This document shows, piece after piece, positions 50,268-60,405 of a DNA stretch of 64,000 bases. The DNA is taken from NCBI RefSeq assembly GCF_900130065.1, contig NZ_FQXV01000009.1:124001-188000 (forward strand). Direction: 5' to 3'. Under the pieces are notes generated by a model. The model was not told the DNA's origin. It searched no databases and saw nothing but the letters and a program-made list of their open reading frames with translations. Positions within the stretch are counted from its first letter, which is position 1. Every line of letters starts with the position of its first letter. Both the position numbers and the translations under genes were made by a program. The stretch is from Sporobacter termitidis DSM 10068 (GTDB taxonomy: Bacteria > Bacillota > Clostridia > Oscillospirales > Oscillospiraceae).

Positions 50268-52694
50268 TCAGCAGATATCGCATCTGGTGTGCCAGATGCC
50301 GTTCGCGTACTCCGTAATGGCCCTGTCGCTGGAGAACCGGCCGGCGCCGGCGATATTCATGAGCGATATCCCGGCCCAGCGCGGCGCGTCGCCGCAAGCT
50401 TTAACAAGCTCTTCCCACGCCTTCACGTACGGGTCAAAGTCCTTGAAGACAAAATACTCGTCGTTGTTCCGCAGGAGCGCGTCGGAGATATGGTTAAACT
50501 CATAGCCGTTGTAAAACCCGTTCCTCAGCTGACTGGTGAGAAGCTTTAAGCGGCTGTCCTCCTGGACGAGATCATAGGACAGGTAGCCGCCGTTTTTATA
50601 GTAACTCAAAACCTCGTCGGCCTTCAGGCCGAAGATGAAGATGTTGTCGTCCCCGACGCTGTCCCGGAGCTCGATGTTGGCCCCGTCGGCCGTCCCCAGG
50701 GTGACGGCGCCGTTCATCATGAATTTCATGTTGCCGGTGCCGCTGGCCTCCTTGCCGGCTGTGGAAATCTGCTCGCTGATGTCGGCGGCGGGATAGATGA
50801 GCTGTGCCGTGGACACGTTGAAGTTTTCGATAAAGACGACCTTCATTTTATCGCAGACGTCGGGGTCGCTGTTCACCACGTCGGCGATGGCGCAGATGAA
50901 TTTGATCGTCTCCTTGGCGAAGACGTAGCTCTGTGCGGCCTTGCCGGCGGCGATGAAGGTGTGGGGCTTAACGTCCAGCTTTGGATTTTCCTTGAGGGCG
51001 TTATACGTATTCATGATTTTGAAGGCGAACAGCAGCTGCCGTTTATACGCGTGGATGCGCTTGACCTGGATATCGAACACGGAATCCGGGTCCACGGCGA
51101 TGGCGGTATTCCGGCGGATAAAATCGGACAGGCGCGCCTTGTTCTCCCGCTTGACCTGTCCGAGGCGGCTAAGAAACGCCGCGTCGTCTTTAAACGCCGC
51201 CAGCTTTGACAGCTCCGCGGCGTTTTCCAGCCACCGCCGCCCGATGGACTCGGAAATCAGCGCAGAGAGGCCGGGATTCGACTCGTGCAGGAAGCGCCGG
51301 TGGCTCACGCCGTTTGTCTTGTTGCTGAACTTTTGAGGCATCAGCGCGTAAAAATCCCGAAGCGTCTCGTTTTTCAGAATCTCGGTGTGGATATCCGAAA
51401 CGCCGTTGACGGAAAAGCAGCTGATGACGGAGAGGTTGGCCATGTGGACCTGCCCGTCCCAAAGGATGGCCGTGGCCTTCATGGCGTCGTGCCAGTTGGG
51501 CTTCGACCGGTCGGCCGATTCCCTGAACCGCCTGTCGATCTCCTCCACGATCATATAGATTCTGGGGAGGAGCTGTCGGAACAGGTCGATGGGCCAGCGC
51601 TCGAGGGCCTCCGGCATCACCGTGTGGTTGGTGTAGGCAATCGTCCTGGTGGTGATGGACCAGGCCTCGTCCCATTCCAGGTGCTCCTCGTCCAAGAGAA
51701 GCCGCATGAGCTCGGGGGCGCAGAGGGCGGGGTGGGTGTCGTTGATGTGGATGCAGACGCGGTCCGGCAGCGCGCCGAGCTTATCCGCCCCGTACCGGGC
51801 TTTGAAGCTTTTGAGTATCGAGCCGACGCCGGCGGCGACAAAGAAATATTCCTGCTTCAGCCGGAGCTCCTTGCCCGCCGGCGTGCTGTCGTCGGGATAC
51901 AGGACGGTGGATATCGCCTCGATATCGTTCCTGTGCTTGACCGCCGCGGAGTATTCCCCGCGGTTGAAGGCGTTCAGGTCAAAAACCTCGTGCAGCGGCA
52001 GCGCCCGCCACAGCCGGAGGGTGTTGACGGTCCTTCCGCCGTAGCCCACGACCGGCACGTCGTAGGGCAGGGCGTTGACCACGTCGTAGTCCCTGTAGAC
52101 AAACGACATTTTGCCGTCGGTATAATTTTTGTCGACGACGCCGCCGAATTTGACGGTGACGGCGGCGTCGGACTTCGGCGTTTCCCAGGGATAGCCGTTG
52201 TCCAGCCAGGCGTCCGGCTCCTCGGTCTGCCAGCCGTCCACCAGGCGCTGCTTGAACAGGCCGAAGCGGTACCGGATGCCCATGCCCATGCCGGGCACGC
52301 TCAAAAACGTCATCGAATCGAGAAAGCACGCCGCGAGCCGGCCGAGGCCGCCGTTGCCGAGCCCCGGGTCGCGCTCGCACTGATACAGCGCCTCCATGTT
52401 GTGGCCCAGCTCCGTCATGGCGTCCCGGACGATATCCTCGATATCCAGGTTCAGCAGGTAATTCTTCAATAGCCTGCCGATGAGGAATTCCATCGAGAAA
52501 TAGAAGACTTCCTTTTCGTTGTTTTTGACATTGCGCTGCCGCGTCTCCGTGCTGATGATCGCCGCCTTGCCGCTGATCAGCCGGACGAGGGCCTCATAAA
52601 TTTCATACGTGCTGCAGAATTTCAGCGGCTTGCCGAAGAGCTCGGCAACCTCGGCGTAGAACTCCAGAAGAAAATCCTCTTTTCCGACAAACAT
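50268..52694 (-). CDS. glgP: Glycogen/maltodextrin phosphorylase
   Basis: This 808-residue GT35 enzyme releases glucose-1-phosphate from the non-reducing ends of alpha-glucan. The pyridoxal phosphate lysine is Lys657 in GTGNMKFMMNGA, followed by TLGTADGANIEL. The N-terminal part contains FSMEFLIGRLL and GNGGLGRLAACFLDSM. The ATG at 52694 has GGGAGG upstream. It lies 32 bases after glgB, so synthesis and breakdown genes are in one transcript. Confidence 0.96.
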   Translation of the reverse strand: MFVGKEDFLLEFYAEVAELFGKPLKFCSTYEIYEALVRLISGKAAIISTETRQRNVKNNEKEVFYFSMEFLIGRLLKNYLLNLDIEDIVRDAMTELGHNMEALYQCERDPGLGNGGLGRLAACFLDSMTFLSVPGMGMGIRYRFGLFKQRLVDGWQTEEPDAWLDNGYPWETPKSDAAVTVKFGGVVDKNYTDGKMSFVYRDYDVVNALPYDVPVVGYGGRTVNTLRLWRALPLHEVFDLNAFNRGEYSAAVKHRNDIEAISTVLYPDDSTPAGKELRLKQEYFFVAAGVGSILKSFKARYGADKLGALPDRVCIHINDTHPALCAPELMRLLLDEEHLEWDEAWSITTRTIAYTNHTVMPEALERWPIDLFRQLLPRIYMIVEEIDRRFRESADRSKPNWHDAMKATAILWDGQVHMANLSVISCFSVNGVSDIHTEILKNETLRDFYALMPQKFSNKTNGVSHRRFLHESNPGLSALISESIGRRWLENAAELSKLAAFKDDAAFLSRLGQVKRENKARLSDFIRRNTAIAVDPDSVFDIQVKRIHAYKRQLLFAFKIMNTYNALKENPKLDVKPHTFIAAGKAAQSYVFAKETIKFICAIADVVNSDPDVCDKMKVVFIENFNVSTAQLIYPAADISEQISTAGKEASGTGNMKFMMNGAVTLGTADGANIELRDSVGDDNIFIFGLKADEVLSYYKNGGYLSYDLVQEDSRLKLLTSQLRNGFYNGYEFNHISDALLRNNDEYFVFKDFDPYVKAWEELVKACGDAPRWAGISLMNIAGAGRFSSDRAITEYANGIWHTRCDIC

Positions 52695-52726
52695 AGACGC
52701 CTCCCGAAATATGTGATGATATATAT

Positions 52727-54637
52727 CTACTGCGGTTTGAGCATCGTTCCGCCCAGGGGCGGGACGGTGATCTCCAGCGAGTATTCGAGCCCGTGCATCG
52801 GGACAGCCCCCGCCGTCAGCACGCCGGGATTCGTCTTCCCGCTGCCGCCGAACGCCGGGTCGTCCGAGCTCAGAATTTCTTTGTACTGCCCCGGCAGCGG
52901 CACGCCGATTTTATAGCGCGTCAGCGTCGCCGGTGTGAAATTGAGCGCTGTGATGACGATATCGCCGTCATCGGCGCCCCGGCGCAGGAACAGCAAAACG
53001 CTCTGCCCGGCGTTGTCGGCGTCGAGCCATTGAAAGCCGCGCCATGAGCGGCCGGCTTCCCACAGGGCTTTTTCCCGGAGGAAAACGTGGTTGAGCGTTT
53101 TGATAAAGTGCCGGTGCTGCCTGTGGGCGTCATAGTCCAGCAGGAACCATTCCAGGCCTTCATAGTACCGCCACTCGATAAACTGACCGAATTCGCCGCC
53201 CATGAAGCTCAGCTTCGCGCCGGGATGGCACATCTGCCAGAGCGCCAGGAGGCGCAGCCCCGCGAACTGCCGCCAGTAGTCGCCCGGCATGCGCCCTATG
53301 AGGGAGCGCTTGCCGTGGACGACCTCGTCGTGGGACAGCGGCAGGATAAAGTTCTCCGAGAAGGCGTACATCATCGAAAACGTCAAAAGCCGATGGTTTG
53401 ACGGCCTTGAGGGAAAATCCAGCGACATGTATTTTAATGTATCGTTCATCCAGCCCATGTTCCATTTGTAATGGAACCCCAGGCCGCCCCTGTCCGGCGG
53501 ATACGTGACGAGCGGCCAGGCCGTACTCTCCTCGGCGGCGGTGAAGACACCGGGGTAATTTGTGCCCACAAGGGCGTTGAATTCCTTCAGGAAGGAGACG
53601 GCCTCCGGATCGCTGTCGCCGCCCTGACTGTTTTTGCGGTGCTTTGAGACGTCCTCCACGCCGAAATTGAGGTAGAGCATGCTGGACACGCCGTCCACCC
53701 GAAGTCCGTCTATATGATATATATCGAGCCAAAACAGCGCGTTGCTTAAAAGAAAGCTGCGGACTTCCGGCCTGCCGAGATCGAATTTATACGTGCCCCA
53801 CTGGGCGTGCTCGTCGCGCTCGTAGAGCTTTTCGCCCGTAAAGCGCCCCAGGCCGTGGGCGTCGCGGCAGAAATGGCCGGGCACCCAGTCCAGGATCACG
53901 CCGAGGCCGGCGTGATGGCAGGCGTCCACAAACGCCATAAAGTCCCCGGGCGTGCCGTAACGGCTGGTGGGGGCGAAATACCCCGTCACCTGATAGCCCC
54001 AGGAGCCGTCGTAGGGGTGCTCCATCACCGGCATCAGCTCCAGGTGCGTGTAGCCCATTTCCCTGGCATAGGGGACAAGCGTCCCGGCCAGCTCCCGGTA
54101 GGAATAAAACTCGGCCGCCGGAACCTCCTCGGCGCTCACGGCCGCGCCGCCCCGGGTTTTCCACGAGCCGAGATGCACCTCGTAGATGTTCATCGGCCTG
54201 TCGAAAAAAGACGTTTCCTCCCGGCGCGCCAGCCAGCTCTCGTCGCGCCAGGCGTGGGCGTTCAGGTCGGCCACGCGCGAGGCCGTGCCGGGCCGGAGCT
54301 CGGCGGAAAACGCGTATGGGTCGGCCTTGAAAAGCTGGCCGCCGTCCGCCGTTTCGATCAGATATTTATACAGGCCGCCCTCTTTGACGCCGCTGACAAA
54401 AGCCGTCCATATTCCCGAGCTCTCCACCGGCGCCATGGGATTTTCGCCGCCGCGCCAGCCGTTGAAATCCCCGACGACGGAAACGGCGGCCACCCCCGGC
54501 GCCCAAACGGAGAAGCGGACGCCTTCGGCGCCGCACTGCCGGCAGAGCTGCGCGCCCAGCCGGAGATAGCTGCGGACAAACGTCCCCTGGCCCCACAGAT
54601 ACAGTTCCGCGCTTGTCAGTTCCGGCATTTCTCTCAT
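52727..54637 (-). CDS. glgB: 1,4-alpha-glucan branching enzyme
   Basis: This 636-residue GH13 enzyme makes the alpha-1,6 branches of glycogen. It has the N-terminal CBM48 domain (VRFSVWAPGVAAVSVVGDFN), NIYEVHLGSW, and the catalytic Asp315 in GLRVDGVSSM and Glu369 in AAEESTAW. The ATG at 54637 is preceded by a perfect GGAGGTGATC with seven bases of spacing, which settles the start against the long frame to 54901. It is the first gene of the glycogen operon. Confidence 0.96.
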   Translation of the reverse strand: MREMPELTSAELYLWGQGTFVRSYLRLGAQLCRQCGAEGVRFSVWAPGVAAVSVVGDFNGWRGGENPMAPVESSGIWTAFVSGVKEGGLYKYLIETADGGQLFKADPYAFSAELRPGTASRVADLNAHAWRDESWLARREETSFFDRPMNIYEVHLGSWKTRGGAAVSAEEVPAAEFYSYRELAGTLVPYAREMGYTHLELMPVMEHPYDGSWGYQVTGYFAPTSRYGTPGDFMAFVDACHHAGLGVILDWVPGHFCRDAHGLGRFTGEKLYERDEHAQWGTYKFDLGRPEVRSFLLSNALFWLDIYHIDGLRVDGVSSMLYLNFGVEDVSKHRKNSQGGDSDPEAVSFLKEFNALVGTNYPGVFTAAEESTAWPLVTYPPDRGGLGFHYKWNMGWMNDTLKYMSLDFPSRPSNHRLLTFSMMYAFSENFILPLSHDEVVHGKRSLIGRMPGDYWRQFAGLRLLALWQMCHPGAKLSFMGGEFGQFIEWRYYEGLEWFLLDYDAHRQHRHFIKTLNHVFLREKALWEAGRSWRGFQWLDADNAGQSVLLFLRRGADDGDIVITALNFTPATLTRYKIGVPLPGQYKEILSSDDPAFGGSGKTNPGVLTAGAVPMHGLEYSLEITVPPLGGTMLKPQ

Positions 54638-54724
54638 GCGATCACCTCCGGGGATATGGGCGAAATTCAACAAGATATCGGTCCGGCCGGCAGGTTGGCG
54701 GACAGGCCGCCGGCCGGCACCTTT

Positions 54725-54753
54725 AATGTACCATAAAAGCCGCGTGTTTACAA
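54725..54753 (-). promoter_or_regulatory. Promoter of the glycogen operon
   Basis: On the - strand TTGTAA (54753-54748) and TACATT (54730-54725) have a 17-base spacer and an extended -10 TG. The leader to glgB is about 80 bases long and holds a CCGGCCGGC-rich hairpin near 54680-54717. Confidence 0.68.
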
Positions 54754-54789
54754 AGCAAAAACGGCCCCAGCTCCTGAAAAAAGTAGTCA

Positions 54790-54818
54790 TTGACTTATGT
54801 TTTACGACGATATATCTT
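54790..54818 (+). promoter_or_regulatory. Promoter of the c-di-GMP sensor gene
   Basis: TTGACT at 54790-54795 and TATCTT at 54813-54818 have a 17-base spacer, divergent from the glg promoter about 40 bases away. Confidence 0.7.
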
Positions 54819-54866
54819 AAAATAGCCGTATTTTCAAAAGATTCTGACAAGGAGGCCCTTTTCTGC

Positions 54867-57704
54867 ATGTCCGGGAGAAAAAGATTTGATCTATTCCTCA
54901 TCGGCGGATTTTCTTTTTTGATCCTGCTGGTGATCGTCCTGGCCCTGCTTGGCGCCTCCTCTTTGGGAAAAAGCAGGGCGCTTTTCAGGCAGACGCATCA
55001 GAACTCGTTTCAGGCCTGGATCGAGACGGAACGGGCCAACGCCGACCTGATCACCGTTCACCGGGCGATGAAGGACGTGGCGCTGTCACGAAACGACGAG
55101 CAGCTGCAGTCGGCTTTGAACGACGTCGATACCTGCGACCTGAATATCCGGGACTATTTTTCGTCGATGAAGGTGTCCGACCCCGGCAATCCGCTGCTGT
55201 CTGACGTGATGGACGCCTATAACGGCTGGATACCCATCAAGACCTGGACAATCACCTTTGCGCAGAACGGGCAGTATGAGCTGGCGGCGGAAAACACACG
55301 GGTGGCCGATTATGCGCAGGTAAAGCTCATCCGCAGCAAAATGCAGCTGCTCATTGAACAGAAAAGAGCCGAGGCGGACAAGGCCTACGCGCAATCGGAG
55401 CATATGGCCGCCGTTTACGGGCAGTACCTGTTCTGGATGACGCTGCTGGCCGTCTTGCTGGCCGTGGGGATGTCCGTCTACGTCCGCAGCCGGCTTTTAC
55501 AAATTCAGCACACGCTGCACGAGGAGAAGGAAAAGCTGCAGATCACCCTCAACTCCATCGGTGACGGCGTTATCACGACGGATACCGACAGAAATGTCGT
55601 GGGCCTGAACAAGGTCGCGGAAGAATTCACGGGCTGGAAGACGGCGGAGGCCTTCGGCCGGCCGTTCTCTCAGGTGTTCGATATCACGAATGCCTATACC
55701 GGCGAAAGGGCAAAGGACCCGGTCGAAGAGGTTTTGACCACCGATTCGATCTGCCTGCTCGAAAACCACACCATCCTGACCTCGAGGGACGGCGTCAGGC
55801 GGCATATCGCCGACAGCGCGGCGCCCATCAAGGACGAAAACGGCGAAACCTCCGGCGTCGTGATGATCTTCCGGGACGTGACGGAGCGGAAGCTTGCAGA
55901 AAAGCTGCTGATGGACAGCGAGGAACGGTTCCGGACCATTTTTGAGCAGGCGCCGATCGGCATTGCCGTCAGCGACCCGGCCACGGGCCGGATTCTGGAG
56001 ATAAACGGCAGGTTTGCCGAGATCATCGGCCGCCCAAGGGCGGCGGTTATGGACGTTGACTGGATGAGCTTTACGCATCCGGACGACCTGCGGGGCGACC
56101 TGGACGGCGCCGCGCTCCTCAGCGCCGGCAAAATACCAGGCTATCACATGGAAAAAAGATATATCAGGCCCGACGCCTCCGTCGTGTGGGCCGACATGTC
56201 GGTTACGCTCATTAAGGACAGGCGGTCCGAAGGCCCCGTCAACCTGTGCATGATCGCGGATATCACCGAGCTCAAAAATGCCGAGCGCGCGCTGGCCCAG
56301 TCGAATACTATGCTGGAGGCCACGCTCCAGGCCACGGCCGACGGGATAGAGGCCCTGGACCTGGACGGCAATTTCTTCTTTTACAACGACCAGTTCAGAA
56401 AAATGTGGGACCTGCCCGAGGACATTGCCGATATAGATTTCACCTTTGCGCACATCCTGGCGCGTCTGGCGAACCCAAACGCCGCTCTGTCCGGCATTCA
56501 CGACCTGATGGGCCGGTTCCCCCTCGAGCCGTTCAGGGAGCTCCGGCTGACGGACGGGCGCACCATTGAAAGATACGCCAAGCCCATCCTGGTCGACGGG
56601 CAGAAAACGACGGGGTACGTGCTGAGCTACCGCGACATTTCCGAAAGCAAGCGGCGGGAAACCGAAATCCTCTATCTCAACTATCACGACCTGCTGACAG
56701 GCCTTTACAACAGGGCCTATTTCGAGGAGGCGTGCAGCCGGCTAGACTGCGGCCGCCAGTTGCCCATTTCCGTCATCATGGGCGATATCAACGGTTTAAA
56801 GCTCGTCAACGACGCGTTCGGACATAAGGAGGGCGACAAGCTGCTCGTGGAGATCGCCCGGATACTTAGCGTCTGCTGTCGGAAAGAGGATATTCTCGCC
56901 AGGACCGGCGGCGACGAATTTTGCATCCTGCTGCCGCAGACGGCCGCGGCGGACGCCCGGGCCATCTGCAAGCGCATCTACAGCGACTGCGTGAAATACG
57001 GGAACAAGTCGGTCAAGGACGCGTTCTACCTGAGCATCTCCCTGGGATACGCCACCAAGACGGAGGCTGAAACGACCATCGAAAGCATCCTGGCCGAGGC
57101 CGAGGGGTACATGTACAAGCAAAAGCTCCTGGAGCGCAAAAGCATGCGCAGCTCCCTTTTGTCCTCCATCAAGACGACGATGGCGGAAAAAAATCATATC
57201 ACGGCCGAGCACGAGGAGCGGCTCGTGGCGCTGTCCAAGCTGATCGGCGAGGCCATGGACCTATCCGACGCGCAGATCAACGAGCTGGAGCTTTTATCGA
57301 CGCTGCACGATCTGGGAAAGCTCAGTATCGACGACCAGATATTAAACAAGCCCGGCGACCTGACGGAGGACGAGTGGGTCGAGATCCGGAAGCACCCTGA
57401 GGTGGGATACCGCATCACCCAGGCGTCTCCGGAGCTGGCCCCAATCGCGGAATACATCCTCTGCCACCACGAGCACTGGGACGGCAGCGGCTATCCGCAG
57501 GGCCTCAGGGGCGAGGCCATCCCGCTCCTATCCCGCATCGTCTCGGTCGTCGATTCCTACGACGCGATGACCCAGGACAGGCCGTACAGAACGGCCATGC
57601 CCAGGCCCGACGCCATACGGGAAATCCTCGCCAACGCCGGGACGCAGTTCGACCCCGCCGTCGCGCAGATCTTCATCAGCGTGCTGCAGGAATTCGGCTG
57701 CTAG
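54867..57704 (+). CDS. Membrane PAS-GGDEF-HD-GYP bifunctional c-di-GMP protein
   Basis: This 945-residue protein can in principle both make and degrade cyclic di-GMP. Membrane helices at about 8-30 and 187-206 enclose an extracellular four-helix sensor. Three PAS domains follow (about 215-330, 335-460, 470-580), the first starting ITLNSIGDGVITTDTDRNV. The cyclase motif GGDEF is intact at 681-685, and an inhibition site RxxD (Arg672-Asp675) lies five residues before it. The HD-GYP phosphodiesterase domain has His814-Asp815 in LHDLGK and GYP at 875-877 in HHEHWDGSGYP. The ATG at 54867 has GGAGG 11 bases upstream; the frame from 54636 overlaps the glgB region and is not used. Confidence 0.93.
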   Translation: MSGRKRFDLFLIGGFSFLILLVIVLALLGASSLGKSRALFRQTHQNSFQAWIETERANADLITVHRAMKDVALSRNDEQLQSALNDVDTCDLNIRDYFSSMKVSDPGNPLLSDVMDAYNGWIPIKTWTITFAQNGQYELAAENTRVADYAQVKLIRSKMQLLIEQKRAEADKAYAQSEHMAAVYGQYLFWMTLLAVLLAVGMSVYVRSRLLQIQHTLHEEKEKLQITLNSIGDGVITTDTDRNVVGLNKVAEEFTGWKTAEAFGRPFSQVFDITNAYTGERAKDPVEEVLTTDSICLLENHTILTSRDGVRRHIADSAAPIKDENGETSGVVMIFRDVTERKLAEKLLMDSEERFRTIFEQAPIGIAVSDPATGRILEINGRFAEIIGRPRAAVMDVDWMSFTHPDDLRGDLDGAALLSAGKIPGYHMEKRYIRPDASVVWADMSVTLIKDRRSEGPVNLCMIADITELKNAERALAQSNTMLEATLQATADGIEALDLDGNFFFYNDQFRKMWDLPEDIADIDFTFAHILARLANPNAALSGIHDLMGRFPLEPFRELRLTDGRTIERYAKPILVDGQKTTGYVLSYRDISESKRRETEILYLNYHDLLTGLYNRAYFEEACSRLDCGRQLPISVIMGDINGLKLVNDAFGHKEGDKLLVEIARILSVCCRKEDILARTGGDEFCILLPQTAAADARAICKRIYSDCVKYGNKSVKDAFYLSISLGYATKTEAETTIESILAEAEGYMYKQKLLERKSMRSSLLSSIKTTMAEKNHITAEHEERLVALSKLIGEAMDLSDAQINELELLSTLHDLGKLSIDDQILNKPGDLTEDEWVEIRKHPEVGYRITQASPELAPIAEYILCHHEHWDGSGYPQGLRGEAIPLLSRIVSVVDSYDAMTQDRPYRTAMPRPDAIREILANAGTQFDPAVAQIFISVLQEFGC

Positions 57705-57719
57705 TATTTGGACATAAAT

Positions 57720-57760
57720 AACGGAAACCTGACGTGACCGTCAGGTTTCCGTTTTATATT
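57720..57760. terminator. Bidirectional terminator
   Basis: A perfect 15-bp stem (AACGGAAACCTGACG at 57720-57734, CGTCAGGTTTCCGTT at 57739-57753) with a TGAC loop is followed by TTATATTTT. The stop codon of the convergent WYL regulator is inside the stem. Confidence 0.92.
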
Positions 57761-58652
57761 TTGACGCCATTTTATGCAGCCGGCGCGCCAGCTCCAGGCG
57801 GACGGCCTGCGGCGCTTTGACTTCCAGCGCCGGGCCAAAGGACAGAAGGTAGGGGTACAGCCACTCGCCCGCCGGCATGGAAACGGTTATCGTCAACGCG
57901 CCGTCCTCGTGCCGCGTGATGTTTTCCTCGTCAAAATCGTCGTAGACCCGGTGCGCCCCCTCGGGCGACACATCGAGCACGAGCGCGACGGTTTCGCCGG
58001 CGCTTTCGGCCTCCGGCGGCGGGGCGGCCTCCGCTTCCGTGTGGAGACAGGCCTCTTCGGTGAGGCAGATACCGGACATCCGCGTCAGCTTGAACGTCCG
58101 GCGCGCGGCCCTTGTGCGGCAGTAGCCCTCCAGGTACCACGCCCTGTCCTTGAACAGGAGCTTTACAGGCTCGACGCACCGGGCGCTTTTCTCCCCCGAG
58201 AGGCTGTAATATGTGAACGTGACGGCCCGCTTTGCGAGAATGGCCGTTTTAAGCAGCTCGAACGCCGCTTTCTGCCGCCCATCGTTTCCCCAGGGCGAGA
58301 AATCCACCTCGATCCAACGGGTCTGGCTCCTGCTGAACAGGCCGCTGAGCTTTTCGAGCACCTCGTCCGACGCCGGGTGGCGCGCCGCGGAAAGATTCTG
58401 CAGCGCCATTAAAATTTCATCCTGCTCCCGCTCAGACAGCACCGATCTGTCCAGGACGAACCGCTCCATGAGCGCGATGCCGCCGCCCTTCCCCTGGGCG
58501 GTGTAAATGGGGATGCCGGCCTGGCACAGGGCGTCGATATCCCTGTAAATCGTCCGGACGGACACCTCAAAGCGCGCGGCCAGCGCCGCGGCCGTGACAT
58601 TTTTCTCCCGCAGCAGCGTATAAACGATCTGGAACATCCGGCTGATCTGCAC
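57741..58652 (-). CDS. HTH-WYL (YafY-type) transcriptional regulator
   Basis: This 303-residue regulator has an N-terminal HTH_11 winged helix (SRMFQIVYTLLREKNVTAAA, then RFEVSVRTIYRDIDALCQAG) and a WYL domain from about 130 (TFTYYSLSGEKSARCVEPV, LLFKDRAWYLEGYC) that probably binds a nucleotide or nucleic acid ligand. The GTG at 58652 was chosen because the family usually starts one or two residues before the ISRMFQI segment and a GGGGGTGG site lies just ahead. It lies 108 bases downstream of the DHA2 exporter gene on the same strand and could control it. Confidence 0.82.
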   Translation of the reverse strand: MQISRMFQIVYTLLREKNVTAAALAARFEVSVRTIYRDIDALCQAGIPIYTAQGKGGGIALMERFVLDRSVLSEREQDEILMALQNLSAARHPASDEVLEKLSGLFSRSQTRWIEVDFSPWGNDGRQKAAFELLKTAILAKRAVTFTYYSLSGEKSARCVEPVKLLFKDRAWYLEGYCRTRAARRTFKLTRMSGICLTEEACLHTEAEAAPPPEAESAGETVALVLDVSPEGAHRVYDDFDEENITRHEDGALTITVSMPAGEWLYPYLLSFGPALEVKAPQAVRLELARRLHKMASKYKTET

Positions 58653-58760
58653 AAGGCCACCCCCGATTATCATAAAGGGCCGAACATGACGGCGCCATGT
58701 CATATTATACCGCGTTATTCAAAGGATATGGCATGGGGAATGGCGGGCGCTTTAAGCCGT

Positions 58761-60233
58761 TCAGGCCGGCTCGTTCTGCCGGGGGCCGTACTTCCCCTTT
58801 ATTTTCGGCAGGAGGATCGACAGCAGCAGGGCCAGGCCGGAAATGACGATGAATACGATAAACAGGGTGTGCACGGCGCTGTTCAGCGACAGCTGCACCT
58901 GCGCCGCCGGGAGCGCGCCGCCGGACGCGGAGGACTGGTAGAGGTCGGTCGGGTTGACGCCCATGACGCCCCGCGCGGAAAAATACCGCGTGATGCCCAT
59001 ATTGAAAACGTTTCCGAAGATGCTGATGCCGATCGTCTGCCCCAGCGTCCTGAGCAGGGTATTTGCCGCCACCGCGGTGCCCCGCTTGCTGTAATCCACG
59101 GAATCCTGGACGATAATGGTCAGCGCCGTGCTGACGCCGCCGAAGCCGATACCGATCACGAACCCGTAAAGCAGCACAAGCGTTACGGGAGAGGCGACCC
59201 CCAGCGAGGGCAGCAGCGCCATGCCGACCAGTATGACGGCGTTTGCCGCCACTGTCACAGGCTTTTCGCCGTACCGCATCAAAAGCTTTCCCAGAATAAA
59301 CGACACCATCAGCCAGGAGACGGACATCGGCAGCATGGAAAGGCCCGATATGGTCGGGCGGAAGCCCAGAATATTCTGCAGATAGATCGGCAGATAGACG
59401 TCGATGCCCATGAGGATGGCGTACACCAGGAAAGAAATCAGGTTTACTATGGTGCTTGTCCGGGTGAAAATATCAAACGAAACGATGGGCTCCTTTGCCC
59501 GCCGCTCGATCTTATAAAACACAAACAGCAGCGCCGCGGTGAGCACGGACGCCAGGACGATAAACCACACACGGCCGGCCCCCGCGTTCCCCTCCAGCAG
59601 GAAAATACTCAAAAACAGCATGACGGCCAGGGACAGCACGGCGGTCCCCGCATAATCGATGCGGTGCTTTTTCTTTTCGAAGCTCTCCTTCAGCGACCCC
59701 TGCAGGAGTATCACCGACAGCAGCCCGAAGGGAATATTGATAAAGAATATCCAGTGCCAGGAGAGCGTGTCGATCAAAAAGCCGCCCAAAAACGGCCCCA
59801 CCAGGCTGGCAACGCCCCAAACCGTGCTCAGGCTGCCCTGCACCCGCGACCTTTCCTCCAGGGTGAACACGTCGCCGATAATGGTGAACGCCACGGTGAA
59901 TATGGCGCCCGCGCCCAGGCCCTGAAGGGCGCGGAATGCGATCAGCATCCCCATGCTCCGGGCCAGGCCGCAAAGGGCGCTCCCCACCAGAAAAATCAGG
60001 ATGCCGATGGAAAGCATTTTCTTTCTGCCGTAGAGGTCGGCGAGCTTGCCGTAAATCGGCGTTGAGATGGCCGAGGTCAGCAGATAGACGGAAAAGACCA
60101 TGCTGATCAGGGAAAAACCGTGCAGGTCCTTCGTAATGGTAGGCGTGGCCATCGTGACGATCGTCCCCTCAACCGCCGCCAAAAACATGGCCAGCATGAG
60201 CGAGACGATCAGGTTTGCTTTTTTAAAATTCAT
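58761..60233 (-). CDS. DHA2-family MFS drug exporter (14 helices)
   Basis: This 490-residue membrane transporter of the major facilitator superfamily has about 14 helices, as in the EmrB/QacA group that exports drugs or dyes with protons. Seen are FLAAVEGTIVTMATPTI in helix 1 with an acidic residue, the motif A region GKLADLYGRKKML, and motif C-like WGVASLVGPFLGGFLID. The substrate is unknown. It follows the radical SAM gene by 172 bases, and a WYL regulator lies downstream. Confidence 0.9.
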   Translation of the reverse strand: MNFKKANLIVSLMLAMFLAAVEGTIVTMATPTITKDLHGFSLISMVFSVYLLTSAISTPIYGKLADLYGRKKMLSIGILIFLVGSALCGLARSMGMLIAFRALQGLGAGAIFTVAFTIIGDVFTLEERSRVQGSLSTVWGVASLVGPFLGGFLIDTLSWHWIFFINIPFGLLSVILLQGSLKESFEKKKHRIDYAGTAVLSLAVMLFLSIFLLEGNAGAGRVWFIVLASVLTAALLFVFYKIERRAKEPIVSFDIFTRTSTIVNLISFLVYAILMGIDVYLPIYLQNILGFRPTISGLSMLPMSVSWLMVSFILGKLLMRYGEKPVTVAANAVILVGMALLPSLGVASPVTLVLLYGFVIGIGFGGVSTALTIIVQDSVDYSKRGTAVAANTLLRTLGQTIGISIFGNVFNMGITRYFSARGVMGVNPTDLYQSSASGGALPAAQVQLSLNSAVHTLFIVFIVISGLALLLSILLPKIKGKYGPRQNEPA

Positions 60234-60405
60234 TGCTTATTAAATCCTCCCCGGTAAGATTCCAAACGCAAAGATGCCGAATAAAACACCGGGCGCACCC
60301 GACATCTTATCCGGCATCGTAATTCCGATTACAAGCCCTCCGATGACTCTCTCTCAAACATCCCGTTCAAGTTCGGCTTATTATACCATCCGCGGCGAAA
60401 AAAAG

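Noticed and set aside
54638-54901. Long N-terminal extension of glgB and overlapping extension of the GGDEF gene
   Set aside because: Both run into the shared promoter region. The ATG codons at 54637 (-) and 54867 (+) have clear ribosome binding sites.
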